Below, one piece after another: positions 42,161 through 51,181 of a stretch of 64,000 bases of DNA (the first letter of the stretch is position 1; each line of letters starts with the position of its first letter). A model generated the notes under the pieces. That model worked only from the letters and a program-made list of their open reading frames with translations, did no database searches and had not been told where the DNA came from. The stretch comes from Streptomyces sp. NBC_01268 (GTDB taxonomy: Bacteria > Actinomycetota > Actinomycetes > Streptomycetales > Streptomycetaceae), in assembly GCF_036240795.1 (NCBI RefSeq), contig NZ_CP108454.1:7810001-7874000 (forward strand). The letters run 5' to 3'. A program made the position numbers and the translations under genes.

Positions 42161-43531
42161 CTACCCTTGCACGGAGCAGGAGTTGACCACGTCGCCGTCC
42201 GTCGGCCGGGCGATCACGTGGTCCGCGGGCGGCGTCTCGCCCGCCTCGACCCAGCGCGTCAGCGCGGTGAACGCCGAGCGGTAGCAGGGCAGGATCGGCC
42301 GCAGCCTGTCCGGGTACGTGTCGTACAGGCCGTCCGTGTGGGTGCCGTCCTGGACCGTGTAGGAGTGGTGCAGCGCGCCCCGCCCCCGGCCGTCGATCAT
42401 CCGCGCGTACACGTCCGAGTCGGTGGCGATGGGCAGCAGCGTGTCCAGGTCGCCGTGGAGCGTGATCAGCGGCCTGCCGATGCGGCCGGTCAGCGCCACC
42501 TTCGCGACCGCCCTGCGGACGGAGGCCGGCCGGCTGGCGTAGGCGTACGAGGCGTCCGACGCGCACGGCGCGAGGATCTCCGGCAGGGTCGTGCCGGCCG
42601 TCGCACCCGGGCACTTCGGGTCGTACGAGGGGTCGAACTCGGCCCGGAACATCTTCTGGGTCAGGCCCCAGTAGGCCTTCTCGTGGTACGGCCACAGGAA
42701 GCGCGAGCCGGGCGCGAAGCCGGCGCGGATCAGGTCCTCGTCGGAGGCCGTGCCGAAGGTGCGGGCCACCGTGACCGGCAGGCTCGTCAGGAGGTTGGGG
42801 CCGCGGGTCGTCCAGAGCACTCCCTCCCAGTCCACGCCGCCGTCGTACAGCTCGGGCCGGTTCTCCAGCTGCCAGCGGGTCAGGTAGCCGGCGTTGGAGA
42901 TGCCCGTCATGTACGTGCGCCGCGGCGCCTTCCCGTAACGCTGGCGCACCGCCTTCTTCGCGGCCTTCGTCAGCTCGGTCACCCGGCGGTTCCACTCGGC
43001 GACCGCGTCGCCGGGCTCCCGCCCGTCCGTGAAGAAGTCGGCGCCGGTGTTGCCCTTGTCGGTGGCCGCGTAGGCGAAGCCCTGGGCGAGGACCTGGTCG
43101 GAGATCAGGGTGTCCGAGGAGTACTGCCGACGGGTGCCCGGGGCACCGGTGACGACGAGGCCGCCGTTCCACTCGTCGGGCAGCCGGATCACGAACTGCG
43201 CGTCATGGGCCCAGCCGTGGGTGGCGTTGGACCGGGAGTCGTCCGGGAAGTACCCGTCGATCTGCACACCGGGCACGCCGGACGGATTGCGGGTCCCCTT
43301 CGCCGAGAGTCCCGCCTGGTCGGCCATGTCGGTGTAGGGGGTGCCGGCGAGTCCCGCCGTCGTCAGATCGGCCAGGCACGCGGACTCCTGGTGCTCGGCG
43401 CCCGGCACGGCCGGCCGGTCCTGGTGGGCGCAGTGCGCGGGCACCCGCGCCCCGGCGGGGGCCGCGGGCCCGAGGACGGTCAGCCCCGTCAGGAGCGCGG
43501 CGAGCAGCGGAACGCCTGGGGACAGGCGCAT
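42161..43531 (-). CDS. Secreted tannase/feruloyl-esterase-like alpha/beta hydrolase
   Basis: The 456-residue protein has a signal peptide (LSPGVPLLAALLTGLTVLGP, ending AGA). It resembles extracellular esterases of the tannase/feruloyl esterase and 3HB-oligomer hydrolase group. The nucleophile is likely the Ser in YMTGISNAGYLTRW; Asp in ITLHGDLDTLLPIA and His in VQDGTHTDGLYD complete a triad. Several Cys residues may form disulfides (HCAHQD, ESACLAD, PKCPGA, ILAPCASD). It would cleave ester bonds in plant polyphenols or oligo-esters outside the cell. The ATG at 43531 follows GGAGG. The substrate is not certain. Confidence 0.8.
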   Translation of the reverse strand: MRLSPGVPLLAALLTGLTVLGPAAPAGARVPAHCAHQDRPAVPGAEHQESACLADLTTAGLAGTPYTDMADQAGLSAKGTRNPSGVPGVQIDGYFPDDSRSNATHGWAHDAQFVIRLPDEWNGGLVVTGAPGTRRQYSSDTLISDQVLAQGFAYAATDKGNTGADFFTDGREPGDAVAEWNRRVTELTKAAKKAVRQRYGKAPRRTYMTGISNAGYLTRWQLENRPELYDGGVDWEGVLWTTRGPNLLTSLPVTVARTFGTASDEDLIRAGFAPGSRFLWPYHEKAYWGLTQKMFRAEFDPSYDPKCPGATAGTTLPEILAPCASDASYAYASRPASVRRAVAKVALTGRIGRPLITLHGDLDTLLPIATDSDVYARMIDGRGRGALHHSYTVQDGTHTDGLYDTYPDRLRPILPCYRSAFTALTRWVEAGETPPADHVIARPTDGDVVNSCSVQG

Positions 43532-43831
43532 GGTGGGCCTCCGGAGTGACGGCGGTACGGATGCCCGGCGCCGTACGGACGTGCGCCGGGGCACGCCCTG
43601 GTGCGTCGGCGTACACCTCGGCGTGCCGCCACATCGTGCGCGGGACGCCGATCACCGGACCATGGGGCCGGGCCACACCTCGGCCCACCGTGCCATGTGG
43701 ACCTCGGGGGTCTCCCCGGCGCCCGCGAGGGCCCTTGCGAGACACCTGCGAGGGGCTCAGCGAGGGGCTCGGCGAGGGGACCCCGTACGACGGACTCGAC
43801 GAGGAACCCCGCGAACGGCTCGGGAGGGCCC
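43532..43831. other. Intergenic DNA without a gene
   Basis: This 300-bp stretch lies upstream of the secreted hydrolase. It contains a short direct repeat of CGAGGGGCTC near 43749-43778 but no credible reading frame. It presumably holds the hydrolase promoter. Confidence 0.4.
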
Positions 43832-44683
43832 CTACGAGGGCCGGACCGCCATCGCGTCGAGTGCGTCGAGGAGCGCGGGGAGCTTCGGTCCCGGGGTCAC
43901 CGGAAGCACCTCGTTCGGCTCGGCGTCGAGGAGGACGAAGGCCATGTCGCCGGTCCGCGCGACCAGCGACCAGCCGGGTCCGTCCGCGCGCAGCATCCGC
44001 GCGTCGCCCCCGGCGAAGCTGGACCGGACCCGCCCGACGGGCGGCGCCTCCTCCAGGTAGGCGCCGAGCTCGGCGAGCGCGCGGCGCACGCCGTCGTCGG
44101 GGCCGGGGGGATGGGAGGCGTCGGCACCACGACCGGCACCGTCCGTGGCGGCCGCCCCGTCCCCGGCGTCCTCCTCGTCCGCGGAGTCCATCCGCACGCG
44201 CCACTCGGCCCACTGGAGGGCTACCATGTCCGCACCGAGCCGCCGCTGGGCAGGCCCCCACGCCCCCTCGTCCGGCGGCGTCAGCGGAGCCGGGGAGCCC
44301 TCCTCCGGCTCGGGATCGTGGGGGGCGGGAAGGCCCTGCGCGGCCGCGGCGACCGCGAGGGGCCAGCCGGGGAGCGCCGAGACGACGGAGCGCTCGTCGG
44401 GGGAGAGGTCGTACTCCATCCCGCAGTCCCAGGAGGAGATGGCCACCGCGACCAGCGACACGTCGTCGACGATCACGGTCCACCGGGCGCCCGTGCCGTC
44501 CTGTCCCAGGACGAGCCCGTAGCCCTCGGCGTACGGTTCGAGTCCCAGGGCGGCGCAGGCAGCCGGGTAGTCGTCACCGAGCACGGTGGGAAACCGCGCG
44601 GGTGTGAGCAGCGCCGCCGTCAGCACGAACAGCGCGTCGTCGTCGCCGTCCGCCGCGCCGGTCACGGCGGAATCCGGTTCACC
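43832..44683 (-). CDS. Conserved Streptomyces protein of unknown function
   Basis: The GTG start at 44683 is supported by GGGGAGG five bases upstream, giving 283 residues. An N-terminal domain (ALFVLTAALLTPARFPTVLG, RWTVIVDDVSLVAVAISSWD) and a C-terminal one (GWSLVARTGDMAFVLLDAEP, LPALLDALDAMAV) are separated by an acidic, low-complexity linker. There is no signal peptide or membrane segment. I recognise no named family. The two-part structure could be a divergent duplication. Confidence 0.7.
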   Translation of the reverse strand, partial: GEPDSAVTGAADGDDDALFVLTAALLTPARFPTVLGDDYPAACAALGLEPYAEGYGLVLGQDGTGARWTVIVDDVSLVAVAISSWDCGMEYDLSPDERSVVSALPGWPLAVAAAAQGLPAPHDPEPEEGSPAPLTPPDEGAWGPAQRRLGADMVALQWAEWRVRMDSADEEDAGDGAAATDGAGRGADASHPPGPDDGVRRALAELGAYLEEAPPVGRVRSSFAGGDARMLRADGPGWSLVARTGDMAFVLLDAEPNEVLPVTPGPKLPALLDALDAMAVRPS

Positions 44684-44731
44684 CACGGCAGCCTCCCCAT
44701 CTGGTCGTCGGCGCACCCTAACCAGTGAGTA

Positions 44732-44776
44732 ACCCGCCCGTCGAGAGCTGCCGCCGGAACATCCCGACGGGCGGGT
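44732..44776. terminator. Hairpin after the methyltransferase region
   Basis: ACCCGCCCGTCG and CGACGGGCGGGT form a perfect 12-bp stem with a 21-base loop. It lies upstream of the unknown gene and downstream of the leftward methyltransferase and its trailing small frame, so it probably ends that transcript. Confidence 0.6.
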
Positions 44777-44830
44777 GGGGGCGCGCGGGCGTGCAGCGCC
44801 CCTGGAGTCAGCCGCGCTCGAAGACGGCCG

Positions 44831-44959
44831 TCAGGGTGCGCCCTCCTGCTCGAAGCGGATCGCGCCCTCGCCCCCGGAGCGGTCCCCGTCGCCGCGGTAC
44901 GGCTTGCCGTCGAGCAGCCGGTCCGTCCTGCCGCACCGGGCGGACCGGCATTCCGTCAG
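44831..44959 (-). CDS. Possible 42-residue frame directly after, and in frame with, the methyltransferase
   Basis: Immediately after the methyltransferase TGA, the same frame stays open for 42 codons: LTECRSARCGRTDRLLDGKP, then YRGDGDRSGGEGAIRFEQEG and AP before a stop. The composition is protein-like, with two Cys near the start. The only start available is the CTG next to the TGA, preceded by GGAG. It could be a small protein made by re-initiation, a stop-readthrough extension, or the end of a gene whose start is lost. No family is known to me. Confidence 0.3.
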   Translation of the reverse strand: MTECRSARCGRTDRLLDGKPYRGDGDRSGGEGAIRFEQEGAP

Positions 44960-45562
44960 TCACTCCGCACGGCGCTCCGCGAGGGCCAGGTAGCGGTCGT
45001 CCTCGTCCACGTAGCTGCTCAGTGTCCACCCCGAACCGGCCAGCAGGATGCGGAGGTTGGGTTCGGCGCGGAGGTCGTCGGGGGTGATCCGGCGCCCGTG
45101 GCGGGCGGCGAGCGCGGCGCGGCCGATCGGGTGGAAGAGCGCGAGCCGTCCGCCGGGCCGGACCACCCTGGCCAGCTCCCGCAGGTCCGTGGCCGGAGCG
45201 GCGAGGTGCGAGAGGAGTCCCGCGCCGAACACGGCGTCGAGTGAACCGGCACGCAGCGGCAGCCCGGCGACATCCGCGAGGAGCAGGGTGGCGGCCTGCC
45301 CGCGCCCCGCCCGTACCGCCTCGTCCAGCATCTCGGGCGTCAGGTCCGCACCGATCACGGTGCCCGTGGGGCCGACCGCCTCGCGCAGCGGGGGCAGTGC
45401 GCGGCCGGTGCCGCAGCCCGCGTCGAGCACCGCGTCACCGGGGCGCAGTCCGAGATCGGCCACGGCGGCTGCGTAGGCGGGGCCGTCGTCGGGGAACCGG
45501 GAGTCCCAGTCGGCGGCACGTGCGCCGAAGAACTCGCGTACCTGTGTGGGGTCATCGCTCAT
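44960..45562 (-). CDS. Class I SAM-dependent methyltransferase
   Basis: The 200-residue protein is a typical Methyltransf_11 enzyme. The SAM-binding motif is DAVLDAGCGTGRALPPLREA, with the acidic end of strand 2 in GTVIGADLTPEML. Motif III is around SLDAVFGAGLLSHLAAPATD, and VVRPGGRLALFHPIGR follows. The substrate is not predictable. The ATG at 45562 begins SDDPTQVREFFGARAADWDS. It is divergent from the MHYT gene across 184 bp that contains repeated GAACG/CGTTC elements. Confidence 0.88.
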   Translation of the reverse strand: MSDDPTQVREFFGARAADWDSRFPDDGPAYAAAVADLGLRPGDAVLDAGCGTGRALPPLREAVGPTGTVIGADLTPEMLDEAVRAGRGQAATLLLADVAGLPLRAGSLDAVFGAGLLSHLAAPATDLRELARVVRPGGRLALFHPIGRAALAARHGRRITPDDLRAEPNLRILLAGSGWTLSSYVDEDDRYLALAERRAE

Positions 45563-45623
45563 GCGCCCATGATCGCGTACCCGGTCGTCACCCGCAGGTG
45601 TGAGGTTCCGCCCCCGCACGAGT

Positions 45624-45731
45624 GAACGTTCTGTGTGCACGTTCGAGTGCGCCGTGATCGTTCGGGAACGTCTCTCTGTCATATTCCATCAGCTTTCGAA
45701 ATGCGCCCCTTGTGCGCCCCAGGGGGCGCAC
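45624..45731. promoter_or_regulatory. Inverted-repeat cluster upstream of the MHYT-conservon genes
   Basis: Within about 110 bp are GAACGTTC (45624-45631), CGTTCG (45640-45645), CGTTCGGGAACG (45659-45670) and the 20-bp palindrome GTGCGCCCC-AG-GGGGCGCAC (45712-45731), which ends 15 bases before the MHYT start. TGCGCCCC is also repeated directly at about 45702 and 45713. The position between divergent genes suggests operator sites. No known motif was recognised. Confidence 0.5.
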
Positions 45732-45746
45732 TAGCGTCCCTGAGTC

Positions 45747-46649
45747 ATGGGACACCTGGACCACGCCACCTTCGGCTGGCTGACCCCCGTGCTGTCGTAC
45801 GCGATGGCCTGCATCGGCGCCGCCCTCGGCCTGCGCTGCACCGTACGCGCCCTCGACGCCACCGGCCGCTCACGGCGCAACTGGCTGATCACCGCCGCCT
45901 CCGCCCTGGGCACCGGCATCTGGACGATGCACTTCGTCGCGATGCTCGGCTTCGGCGTGACCGGCACCGACATCCGCTTCGACGCCCCGCTCACCCTCCT
46001 CGGCCTGCTCATCGCCATAGGTGTCGTGGGCGTCGGGGTCTTCGCCGTCGGATACGGACGCGACAGCCGCCGCTCCCTCCTGATCGGCGGCCTCACCACC
46101 GGCCTCGGCGTCGCGAGCATGCACTACATGGGCATGGCCGCGCTCCGGCTGCACGGACAGGTCCGGTACGACCCGATGCTCGTCGCCCTCTCCGTCCTCA
46201 TCGCGGTCGTGGCGGCCACGGCCGCGCTCTGGGCGGCCCTCAACATCCACGCACCGGTGGCCGTGGCCCTCGCCTCGCTCGTCATGGGCGCCGCGGTCAC
46301 CAGCATGCACTACACCGGCATGCTCGCCGTCCGGGTCGAGGTCACGCCCTCGGCCGCACCCCTCCCGGGCGCCACCGCCATGCAGTTCATCTTCCCGCTC
46401 GCCGTCGGCCTCGGCTCCTACCTCTTCATCACCTCGGCGTTCGTCGCCCTCTCCCCGACGGCGCGCGAACGCGCCGCCTATGCCTCCGCCGGCCGCCTCA
46501 CCGAACCCGACGACCGCGCCGTCGACGTCGCACCCCCCGGCTTCCACCCCGCGCCGCACGACCCCCGCGACACCGTCCCACCGACCCGCGCCTACCCGTC
46601 CGGCCCGGTCGACGACACCCCCGCGGACCCGCGACACGCGCGGGCCTAG
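45747..46649 (+). CDS. MHYT-domain integral membrane sensor protein
   Basis: The 300-residue protein has about seven membrane helices and MHYT-type motifs on successive helices: WTMHFVAMLGFG (variant MHFVAM), ASMHYMGMAALRL and TSMHYTGMLAVRV. MHYT domains are proposed to bind copper and sense O2, CO or NO. Unlike classical MHYT proteins it has no output domain; its C-terminal 55 residues are Pro/Asp-rich and cytoplasmic. It lies 155 bases upstream of the conservon kinase in the same direction, so it may feed a gas or redox signal into that system. Confidence 0.88.
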   Translation: MGHLDHATFGWLTPVLSYAMACIGAALGLRCTVRALDATGRSRRNWLITAASALGTGIWTMHFVAMLGFGVTGTDIRFDAPLTLLGLLIAIGVVGVGVFAVGYGRDSRRSLLIGGLTTGLGVASMHYMGMAALRLHGQVRYDPMLVALSVLIAVVAATAALWAALNIHAPVAVALASLVMGAAVTSMHYTGMLAVRVEVTPSAAPLPGATAMQFIFPLAVGLGSYLFITSAFVALSPTARERAAYASAGRLTEPDDRAVDVAPPGFHPAPHDPRDTVPPTRAYPSGPVDDTPADPRHARA

Positions 46650-46804
46650 CCGGGCTCGCGGAACAGGCCGACTCGTCCACACAGCCCCCAGAGGGAGATG
46701 TCCGCCATCCGGAGCGCCACAGGCGCCGTCCCCGCACCGTAAGCCCCGAGCACCAGGCGGACCGCCCCTTACCGGCAGACCGTGAACGAAGGAACGAGGA
46801 GGCC

Positions 46805-49609
46805 ATGCGAACTCCCCGCAAGACCCCGGAGGCCGAACCCCCGCCGCAGGCCTCCACAGCGGCCCGCGGACGCCGCGCCCACGCCGGACGGCCCGCCGAC
46901 GAGACGGTACGGAGCGAGCCCGCCGCCCCCCGCCCGCCCGCCGCCCCCGCACCCACCGGCGTCCGAGGCACCGGCGCCCCCGCACCGGGAGCCCCGGCGC
47001 GCGGCCACCTGCGCGGGCTGCGGCCCCGTACCGTCCGCGCGAAGATCGTCTCCCTCCTCATGGTCCCCGTCGTCTCCCTGCTCGCCCTGTGGGGATTCGC
47101 CACCGTCACCACCGCCCAGGACATCGCGCGCCTCCGGCTCCTCCAGTCCGTCGACGCCGACATCCGGCAGCCCGTCCGCGCCGCCGTCACCGCGCTCCAG
47201 GACGAACGCCGGGCCGCCGTACGCCAGGTCGCCGCCCCCGGCGCCGGGCGCGTCGCCGAGCTCAAGGACCGGATCGCCCGCACCGACACCGCCGTCGCCC
47301 GGCTCCGCCTCGACGCCCGGCACACCGTCGGCGACACCGGAAACCTCCCCGAGGACGTCTCCGGGCGGGTCGCCGCCTTCGTCACGAAGGCCGAGGGACT
47401 GGGCCTCCTCCGCACCGCGGCGGCCGACGGCCGCGCCGACTGGGACCAGGTCTACGCCGCGTACACCTCCGCCATCTCCGCCGGCTTCGGCGTCGACGGC
47501 GCGCTCACCGGAATCCAGGACCCCCAGGCCGGATCCGACGCCCGCGTCCTCCTCGAACTCGCCCGCGCGGGGGAGATGCTCGCCCGCGAAGACGCCCTCC
47601 TCGGCTCGGCGCACCTCACCGGGCGGCTCGACGGCGACCGCCTCCGGGCGTTCGGCGGCGCCGTCGACGCCCGCCGCGCCCTCGTCGACGCCGCCACCGC
47701 CGACCTGCCCGCGCCCCAGCGCACCGCCTGGCACGCGCTCACCGCCCAGCCCGGCTACCGGCAGCTCACCGCGGCCGAGGACCGCGTCCGCGCGGCCGAC
47801 CCCGGCCGCCGGGCGGCCCAGGCCGCCCCCTCCGGCGACTGGGACGACGCCCACGCCCGCGTACGCGACGGCATCGCGGGCGTTGAGGCGGGCGCCCACC
47901 GCGCCGCGGCCGAGCGCACCGACCCGTTCGGCGGAGGCGCCTTCAGCACCGGAGGCGCCGCCGTCCTCCTCGGCCTCGCCGCGGTGGCCGCCTCCCTCGT
48001 CATCTCCGTCCGCATCGGCCGCGGCCTGGTCGTCGAACTCGTCAGCCTGCGCAACTCCGCTCTGGAGATCGCCCGCCGCAAACTCCCCGCCGCCATGCGC
48101 CGACTGCGCGCCGGCGAGGAGATCGACGTCCAGGCCGAGACCCCGCCGGGACCCGCCCCCCAGGACGAGATCGGCCAGGTCGGCGAGGCACTCACCACCG
48201 TCCACCGGGCCGCGCTCTCCGCCGCCGTGGAGCGCGCCGAGCTCGCCAACGGCATCTCCGGCGTCTTCGTCAACCTCGCCCGCCGCAGCCAGGTCCTGGT
48301 GCACCGGCAGCTCAACCTGCTCGACACCATGGAGCGGCGCGCCGACGACCCCAACGAACTCGGCGACCTCTTCCGGCTCGACCACCTCACCACCCGGATG
48401 CGCCGTCACGCCGAGAGCCTGATCATCCTCTCCGGCGCCGCCCCCGGCCGCGCCTGGCGCACGCCCGTGCCCCTCACCAACGTCGTCCGCGCCGCCGTCT
48501 CCGAGATCGAGGACTACGCCCGCGTCGAGGTCCGCCGGCTCCCCGAGACCGCCATCGTCGGCGGCGCCGTCGCCGACCTCACCCACCTGCTCGCCGAACT
48601 CATCGAGAACGCCGCCCAGTTCTCCCCGCCGCACACCAAGGTCCGGATCAGCGGCGAACCCGTCGGCAACGGCTACGCCCTGGAGATCGAGGACCGCGGC
48701 CTCGGCATGGGCAAGGACAGCCTCACCGAGGCGAACGCCAGGATCGCCCAGTCCGAAGCCCTCGACCTCTTCGACAGCGACCGGCTCGGACTCTTCGTCG
48801 TGAGCCGCCTCTCCGCGCGGCACGAGATCGCGGTCCACCTGCGCACCTCGCCCTACGGCGGCACCACCGCCGTCGTCCTCCTCCCCACCGACCTGCTGCA
48901 GGGCGCCCTCCCGCCCGGCCGGAGCACCGCCCCCGACCGCCCCGACCCGGCCGTGAACGGTCCCGGACCCGCGCGCGAGCCCGAAATCCGGCACGCCTCC
49001 GGTGCACCCGTACGCGAGGAGCCCCCTGCCCCCGCCCCCGTCGCCCGCACGGCCGGGGCCGTCCACGGGCGGGACCCCGAAGCGCCGCGCCCGCCCCGGA
49101 TACCGGCGCTTCCCGCGCCCCGGGAAGGACGGGGAGCGCCGATATCCGGGGACAGCCCCGAGCAGGGGCAGCCTCCTGCCGGCGTCACCGCCATCGGCCG
49201 CCGCCCCCGCTCCGTCCCGCCGGCGCCCCCGGCACGGCCCGCGCCCGTCCTCCCGCCGCCACCGGCCCCGCCCGCCGGCGCGACCGACGGCCGGGCTCCC
49301 GAGGCGGACGGCCACGAGGGACCGGACCCGAGCGCGGACCTGCCCCGACGGGTGCGGCAGGCCAGCCTCGTACCGCAGTTGCGCGAGGCACCGGCCTCCG
49401 CCCCGTACAGCGCGGCGGACCCCGCGCCCACCACGGCCGAGCGCACCCCCGAACAGGTCAGGGACCGCATGACCGCCTACCGCGACGGCTGGCAGCGCGG
49501 CGGCGGCCCCACCCCCGGCACCCCGCTCGCCAGCAGACGCCCCTTGGGCACCGGCCACCACGGCCGTCCCGCATCCAGCGCCCCCGGCAGTGAAGGAGAC
49601 GACGCATGA
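46805..49609 (+). CDS. cvnA: Conservon sensor kinase CvnA with nitrate/nitrite-type sensor domain
   Basis: The 934-residue protein begins with a Pro/Ala-rich segment. A first membrane helix (about 82-100, KIVSLLMVPVVSLLALWGFA), an outer nitrate/nitrite-sensing-type helical domain and a second helix near 380-400 follow. The cytoplasmic part has a HAMP-like segment and a kinase region (LARRSQVLVHRQLNLLDTME) with ATPase motifs LLAELIENAAQFSPPHTKV, IEDRGLGMGKDSL and DRLGLFVVSRLSARH. The C-terminal 250 residues are Pro-rich and probably disordered. The ATG follows GAGGAGG. It overlaps cvnB by four bases. CvnA proteins are orphan kinases at the head of conservons and are thought to signal through the small GTPase CvnD. 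Confidence 0.92.
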   Translation: MRTPRKTPEAEPPPQASTAARGRRAHAGRPADETVRSEPAAPRPPAAPAPTGVRGTGAPAPGAPARGHLRGLRPRTVRAKIVSLLMVPVVSLLALWGFATVTTAQDIARLRLLQSVDADIRQPVRAAVTALQDERRAAVRQVAAPGAGRVAELKDRIARTDTAVARLRLDARHTVGDTGNLPEDVSGRVAAFVTKAEGLGLLRTAAADGRADWDQVYAAYTSAISAGFGVDGALTGIQDPQAGSDARVLLELARAGEMLAREDALLGSAHLTGRLDGDRLRAFGGAVDARRALVDAATADLPAPQRTAWHALTAQPGYRQLTAAEDRVRAADPGRRAAQAAPSGDWDDAHARVRDGIAGVEAGAHRAAAERTDPFGGGAFSTGGAAVLLGLAAVAASLVISVRIGRGLVVELVSLRNSALEIARRKLPAAMRRLRAGEEIDVQAETPPGPAPQDEIGQVGEALTTVHRAALSAAVERAELANGISGVFVNLARRSQVLVHRQLNLLDTMERRADDPNELGDLFRLDHLTTRMRRHAESLIILSGAAPGRAWRTPVPLTNVVRAAVSEIEDYARVEVRRLPETAIVGGAVADLTHLLAELIENAAQFSPPHTKVRISGEPVGNGYALEIEDRGLGMGKDSLTEANARIAQSEALDLFDSDRLGLFVVSRLSARHEIAVHLRTSPYGGTTAVVLLPTDLLQGALPPGRSTAPDRPDPAVNGPGPAREPEIRHASGAPVREEPPAPAPVARTAGAVHGRDPEAPRPPRIPALPAPREGRGAPISGDSPEQGQPPAGVTAIGRRPRSVPPAPPARPAPVLPPPPAPPAGATDGRAPEADGHEGPDPSADLPRRVRQASLVPQLREAPASAPYSAADPAPTTAERTPEQVRDRMTAYRDGWQRGGGPTPGTPLASRRPLGTGHHGRPASSAPGSEGDDA

Positions 49610-50040
49610 TCGACCACGAGAGGATGTCCCACCACCGCTCCGGCGAGCTCGACTGGCTCCTCGACGACCTCGTCACCCGCGTCCGGGAGGTCCGCCACAC
49701 CGTCGTCCTCTCCAACGACGGTCTCGCCGTCGGTGCCTCCAGCGGCCTCAGCCGCGAGGACGCCGAACACCTGGCCGCCATCGCCTCCGGCTTCAACAGC
49801 CTCGCCAAAGGCGCCGGACGCCAGTTCCACACCGGCGGAGTGCGCCAGACCATGGTCGAGATGGACGACGGCTTCCTCTTCGTCGCCGCCGCCGGAGACG
49901 GCTCCTGCCTGACCGTGCTCAGCTCCGCCCACGCCGACATCGGCCTCATCGCGTACGAGATGGCCCGCCTGGTGAAACGGGTCGGCGAACACCTGCACAC
50001 CCCGCCGCGGCTCACCGTGCCCCCACCGGCCGCCGGCTGA
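49606..50040 (+). CDS. cvnB: Conservon roadblock/LC7 protein CvnB
   Basis: The 144-residue protein has one roadblock/LC7 domain: LDWLLDDLVTRVREVRHTVV, LSNDGLAVGASSGLSREDAE, HLAAIASGFNSLAKGAGRQF, QTMVEMDDGFLFVAAAGDGS. Roadblock proteins are typical partners and GTPase-activating subunits of small GTPases. It starts inside the cvnA stop (ATGA overlap) and is followed 12 bases later by cvnC. It is closely related to the second roadblock gene at 51182, evidently by duplication. Confidence 0.93.
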   Translation: MIDHERMSHHRSGELDWLLDDLVTRVREVRHTVVLSNDGLAVGASSGLSREDAEHLAAIASGFNSLAKGAGRQFHTGGVRQTMVEMDDGFLFVAAAGDGSCLTVLSSAHADIGLIAYEMARLVKRVGEHLHTPPRLTVPPPAAG

Positions 50041-50052
50041 CCGGAGACCGCC

Positions 50053-50469
50053 ATGAACGTGGACAGCACCGGCGCGCCCCAGGACGGGCCGGGCAGCCGG
50101 TGGTACGACGCCGAGGCCGGGCCGCTCGTCCGGCCGTACGCCCTGACCGGCGGCCGCACCAAGCCCGGACCGAGCAACGTACGGTTCGACCTCATCGCGC
50201 TCGTCGTCGTCGACGACGACCCGCCGGGCGGGGCGGAGGAGTCCCTGCTCGGCCCCGAACACCGGTCCCTGCTCGCCCTGTGCCGGGTCGAGACCCAGTC
50301 GGTCGCCGAACTCTCGGCCGACGCCGACCTCCCGGTCGGCGTCGTGCGGGTCCTCCTCGGCGACCTCCTCGAAGCGGGATTCGTGCGGGTCAGCAGACCG
50401 GTGCCTCCCGCGCAGCTCCCTGACGAACGCATCCTGAGGGAAGTAATCGATGGCCTACGAGCGCTCTGA
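50053..50469 (+). CDS. cvnC: Conservon DUF742 protein CvnC
   Basis: The 138-residue DUF742 protein begins with a short acidic segment and VRPYALTGGRTKPGPSNVRF. It continues with DLIALVVV, HRSLLALCRVETQSVAELSA and VGVVRVLLGDLLEAGFVRVS, a winged-helix-like arrangement. It overlaps cvnD by 20 bases. DUF742 is the invariant third member of conservons and may connect kinase and GTPase, or bind DNA; its role is not settled. Confidence 0.93.
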   Translation: MNVDSTGAPQDGPGSRWYDAEAGPLVRPYALTGGRTKPGPSNVRFDLIALVVVDDDPPGGAEESLLGPEHRSLLALCRVETQSVAELSADADLPVGVVRVLLGDLLEAGFVRVSRPVPPAQLPDERILREVIDGLRAL

Positions 50470-51064
50470 GAGCACCCCGGCGGGCGGCGTGGACACCACG
50501 GCCCTCGCACTGAAGATCCTGGTCGCCGGCGGGTTCGGGGTCGGCAAGACCACCCTGGTCGGCGCGGTGAGCGAGATCCGGCCGCTGCGGACGGAGGAAC
50601 TGCTCAGCCGGGCCGGGGAGTCGGTGGACGACACCGGCGGCTGCGCCGAGAAGACCACCACGACGGTCGCCATGGACTTCGGCCGCATCACCATCCGCTC
50701 CGGGCTGGCCCTGTACCTCTTCGGAACGCCGGGACAGGACCGCTTCTGGTTCCTGTGGGACGAGCTGTCCCAGGGGGCGCTCGGCGCCGTCGTCCTCGCC
50801 GACACCCGGCGCCTGGAGGACTGCTTCCCCGCCGTGGACTACTTCGAGCACCGGGGGATCCCCTTCGTCGTCGCCGTCAACTGCTTCGCCGGCGCCCGTA
50901 CGTACGGCGCGCACGACGTCTCGCGCGCGCTGGACCTGGACCGCGGAACCCCCGTGGTGCTCTGCGACGCCAGGGACCGCGACTCCGGCAAGGAGGTGCT
51001 GATCCGCCTGGTCGAGTACGCGGGCCGGATGCACACCGCACGGCTCCTGGACTCGGTGGGCTGA
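50450..51064 (+). CDS. cvnD: Conservon small GTPase CvnD
   Basis: The 204-residue protein is a Ras-like GTPase of the conservon type. The P-loop is VAGGFGVGKTTLVGAVSEI. Switch features include EKTTTTVAMDFGRIT, the G3-like FGTPGQDRFWFLWDELSQGA, and the G4 region FVVAVNCFAGA, where the usual NKxD is altered. It ends with a helical tail. CvnD proteins are the proposed output of conservons, and their nucleotide state is controlled by the roadblock and kinase partners. Confidence 0.93.
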   Translation: MAYERSESTPAGGVDTTALALKILVAGGFGVGKTTLVGAVSEIRPLRTEELLSRAGESVDDTGGCAEKTTTTVAMDFGRITIRSGLALYLFGTPGQDRFWFLWDELSQGALGAVVLADTRRLEDCFPAVDYFEHRGIPFVVAVNCFAGARTYGAHDVSRALDLDRGTPVVLCDARDRDSGKEVLIRLVEYAGRMHTARLLDSVG

Positions 51065-51181
51065 GGCCCGGAGGGCGTCGCGCCACCGGGGCGGCGCGCA
51101 GGTCGTGACGGGTGCTTGCCCTGCCCACGACAGTGCGTAAGGCTGGCAGGTGACACGCACCAACAGGGGGAGGACCACACA

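Noticed and set aside
46769..49561. 930-codon minus-strand frame opposite cvnA
   Set aside because: Same shadow effect; Gly/Asp-rich with no recognisable domain, while cvnA carries kinase motifs.
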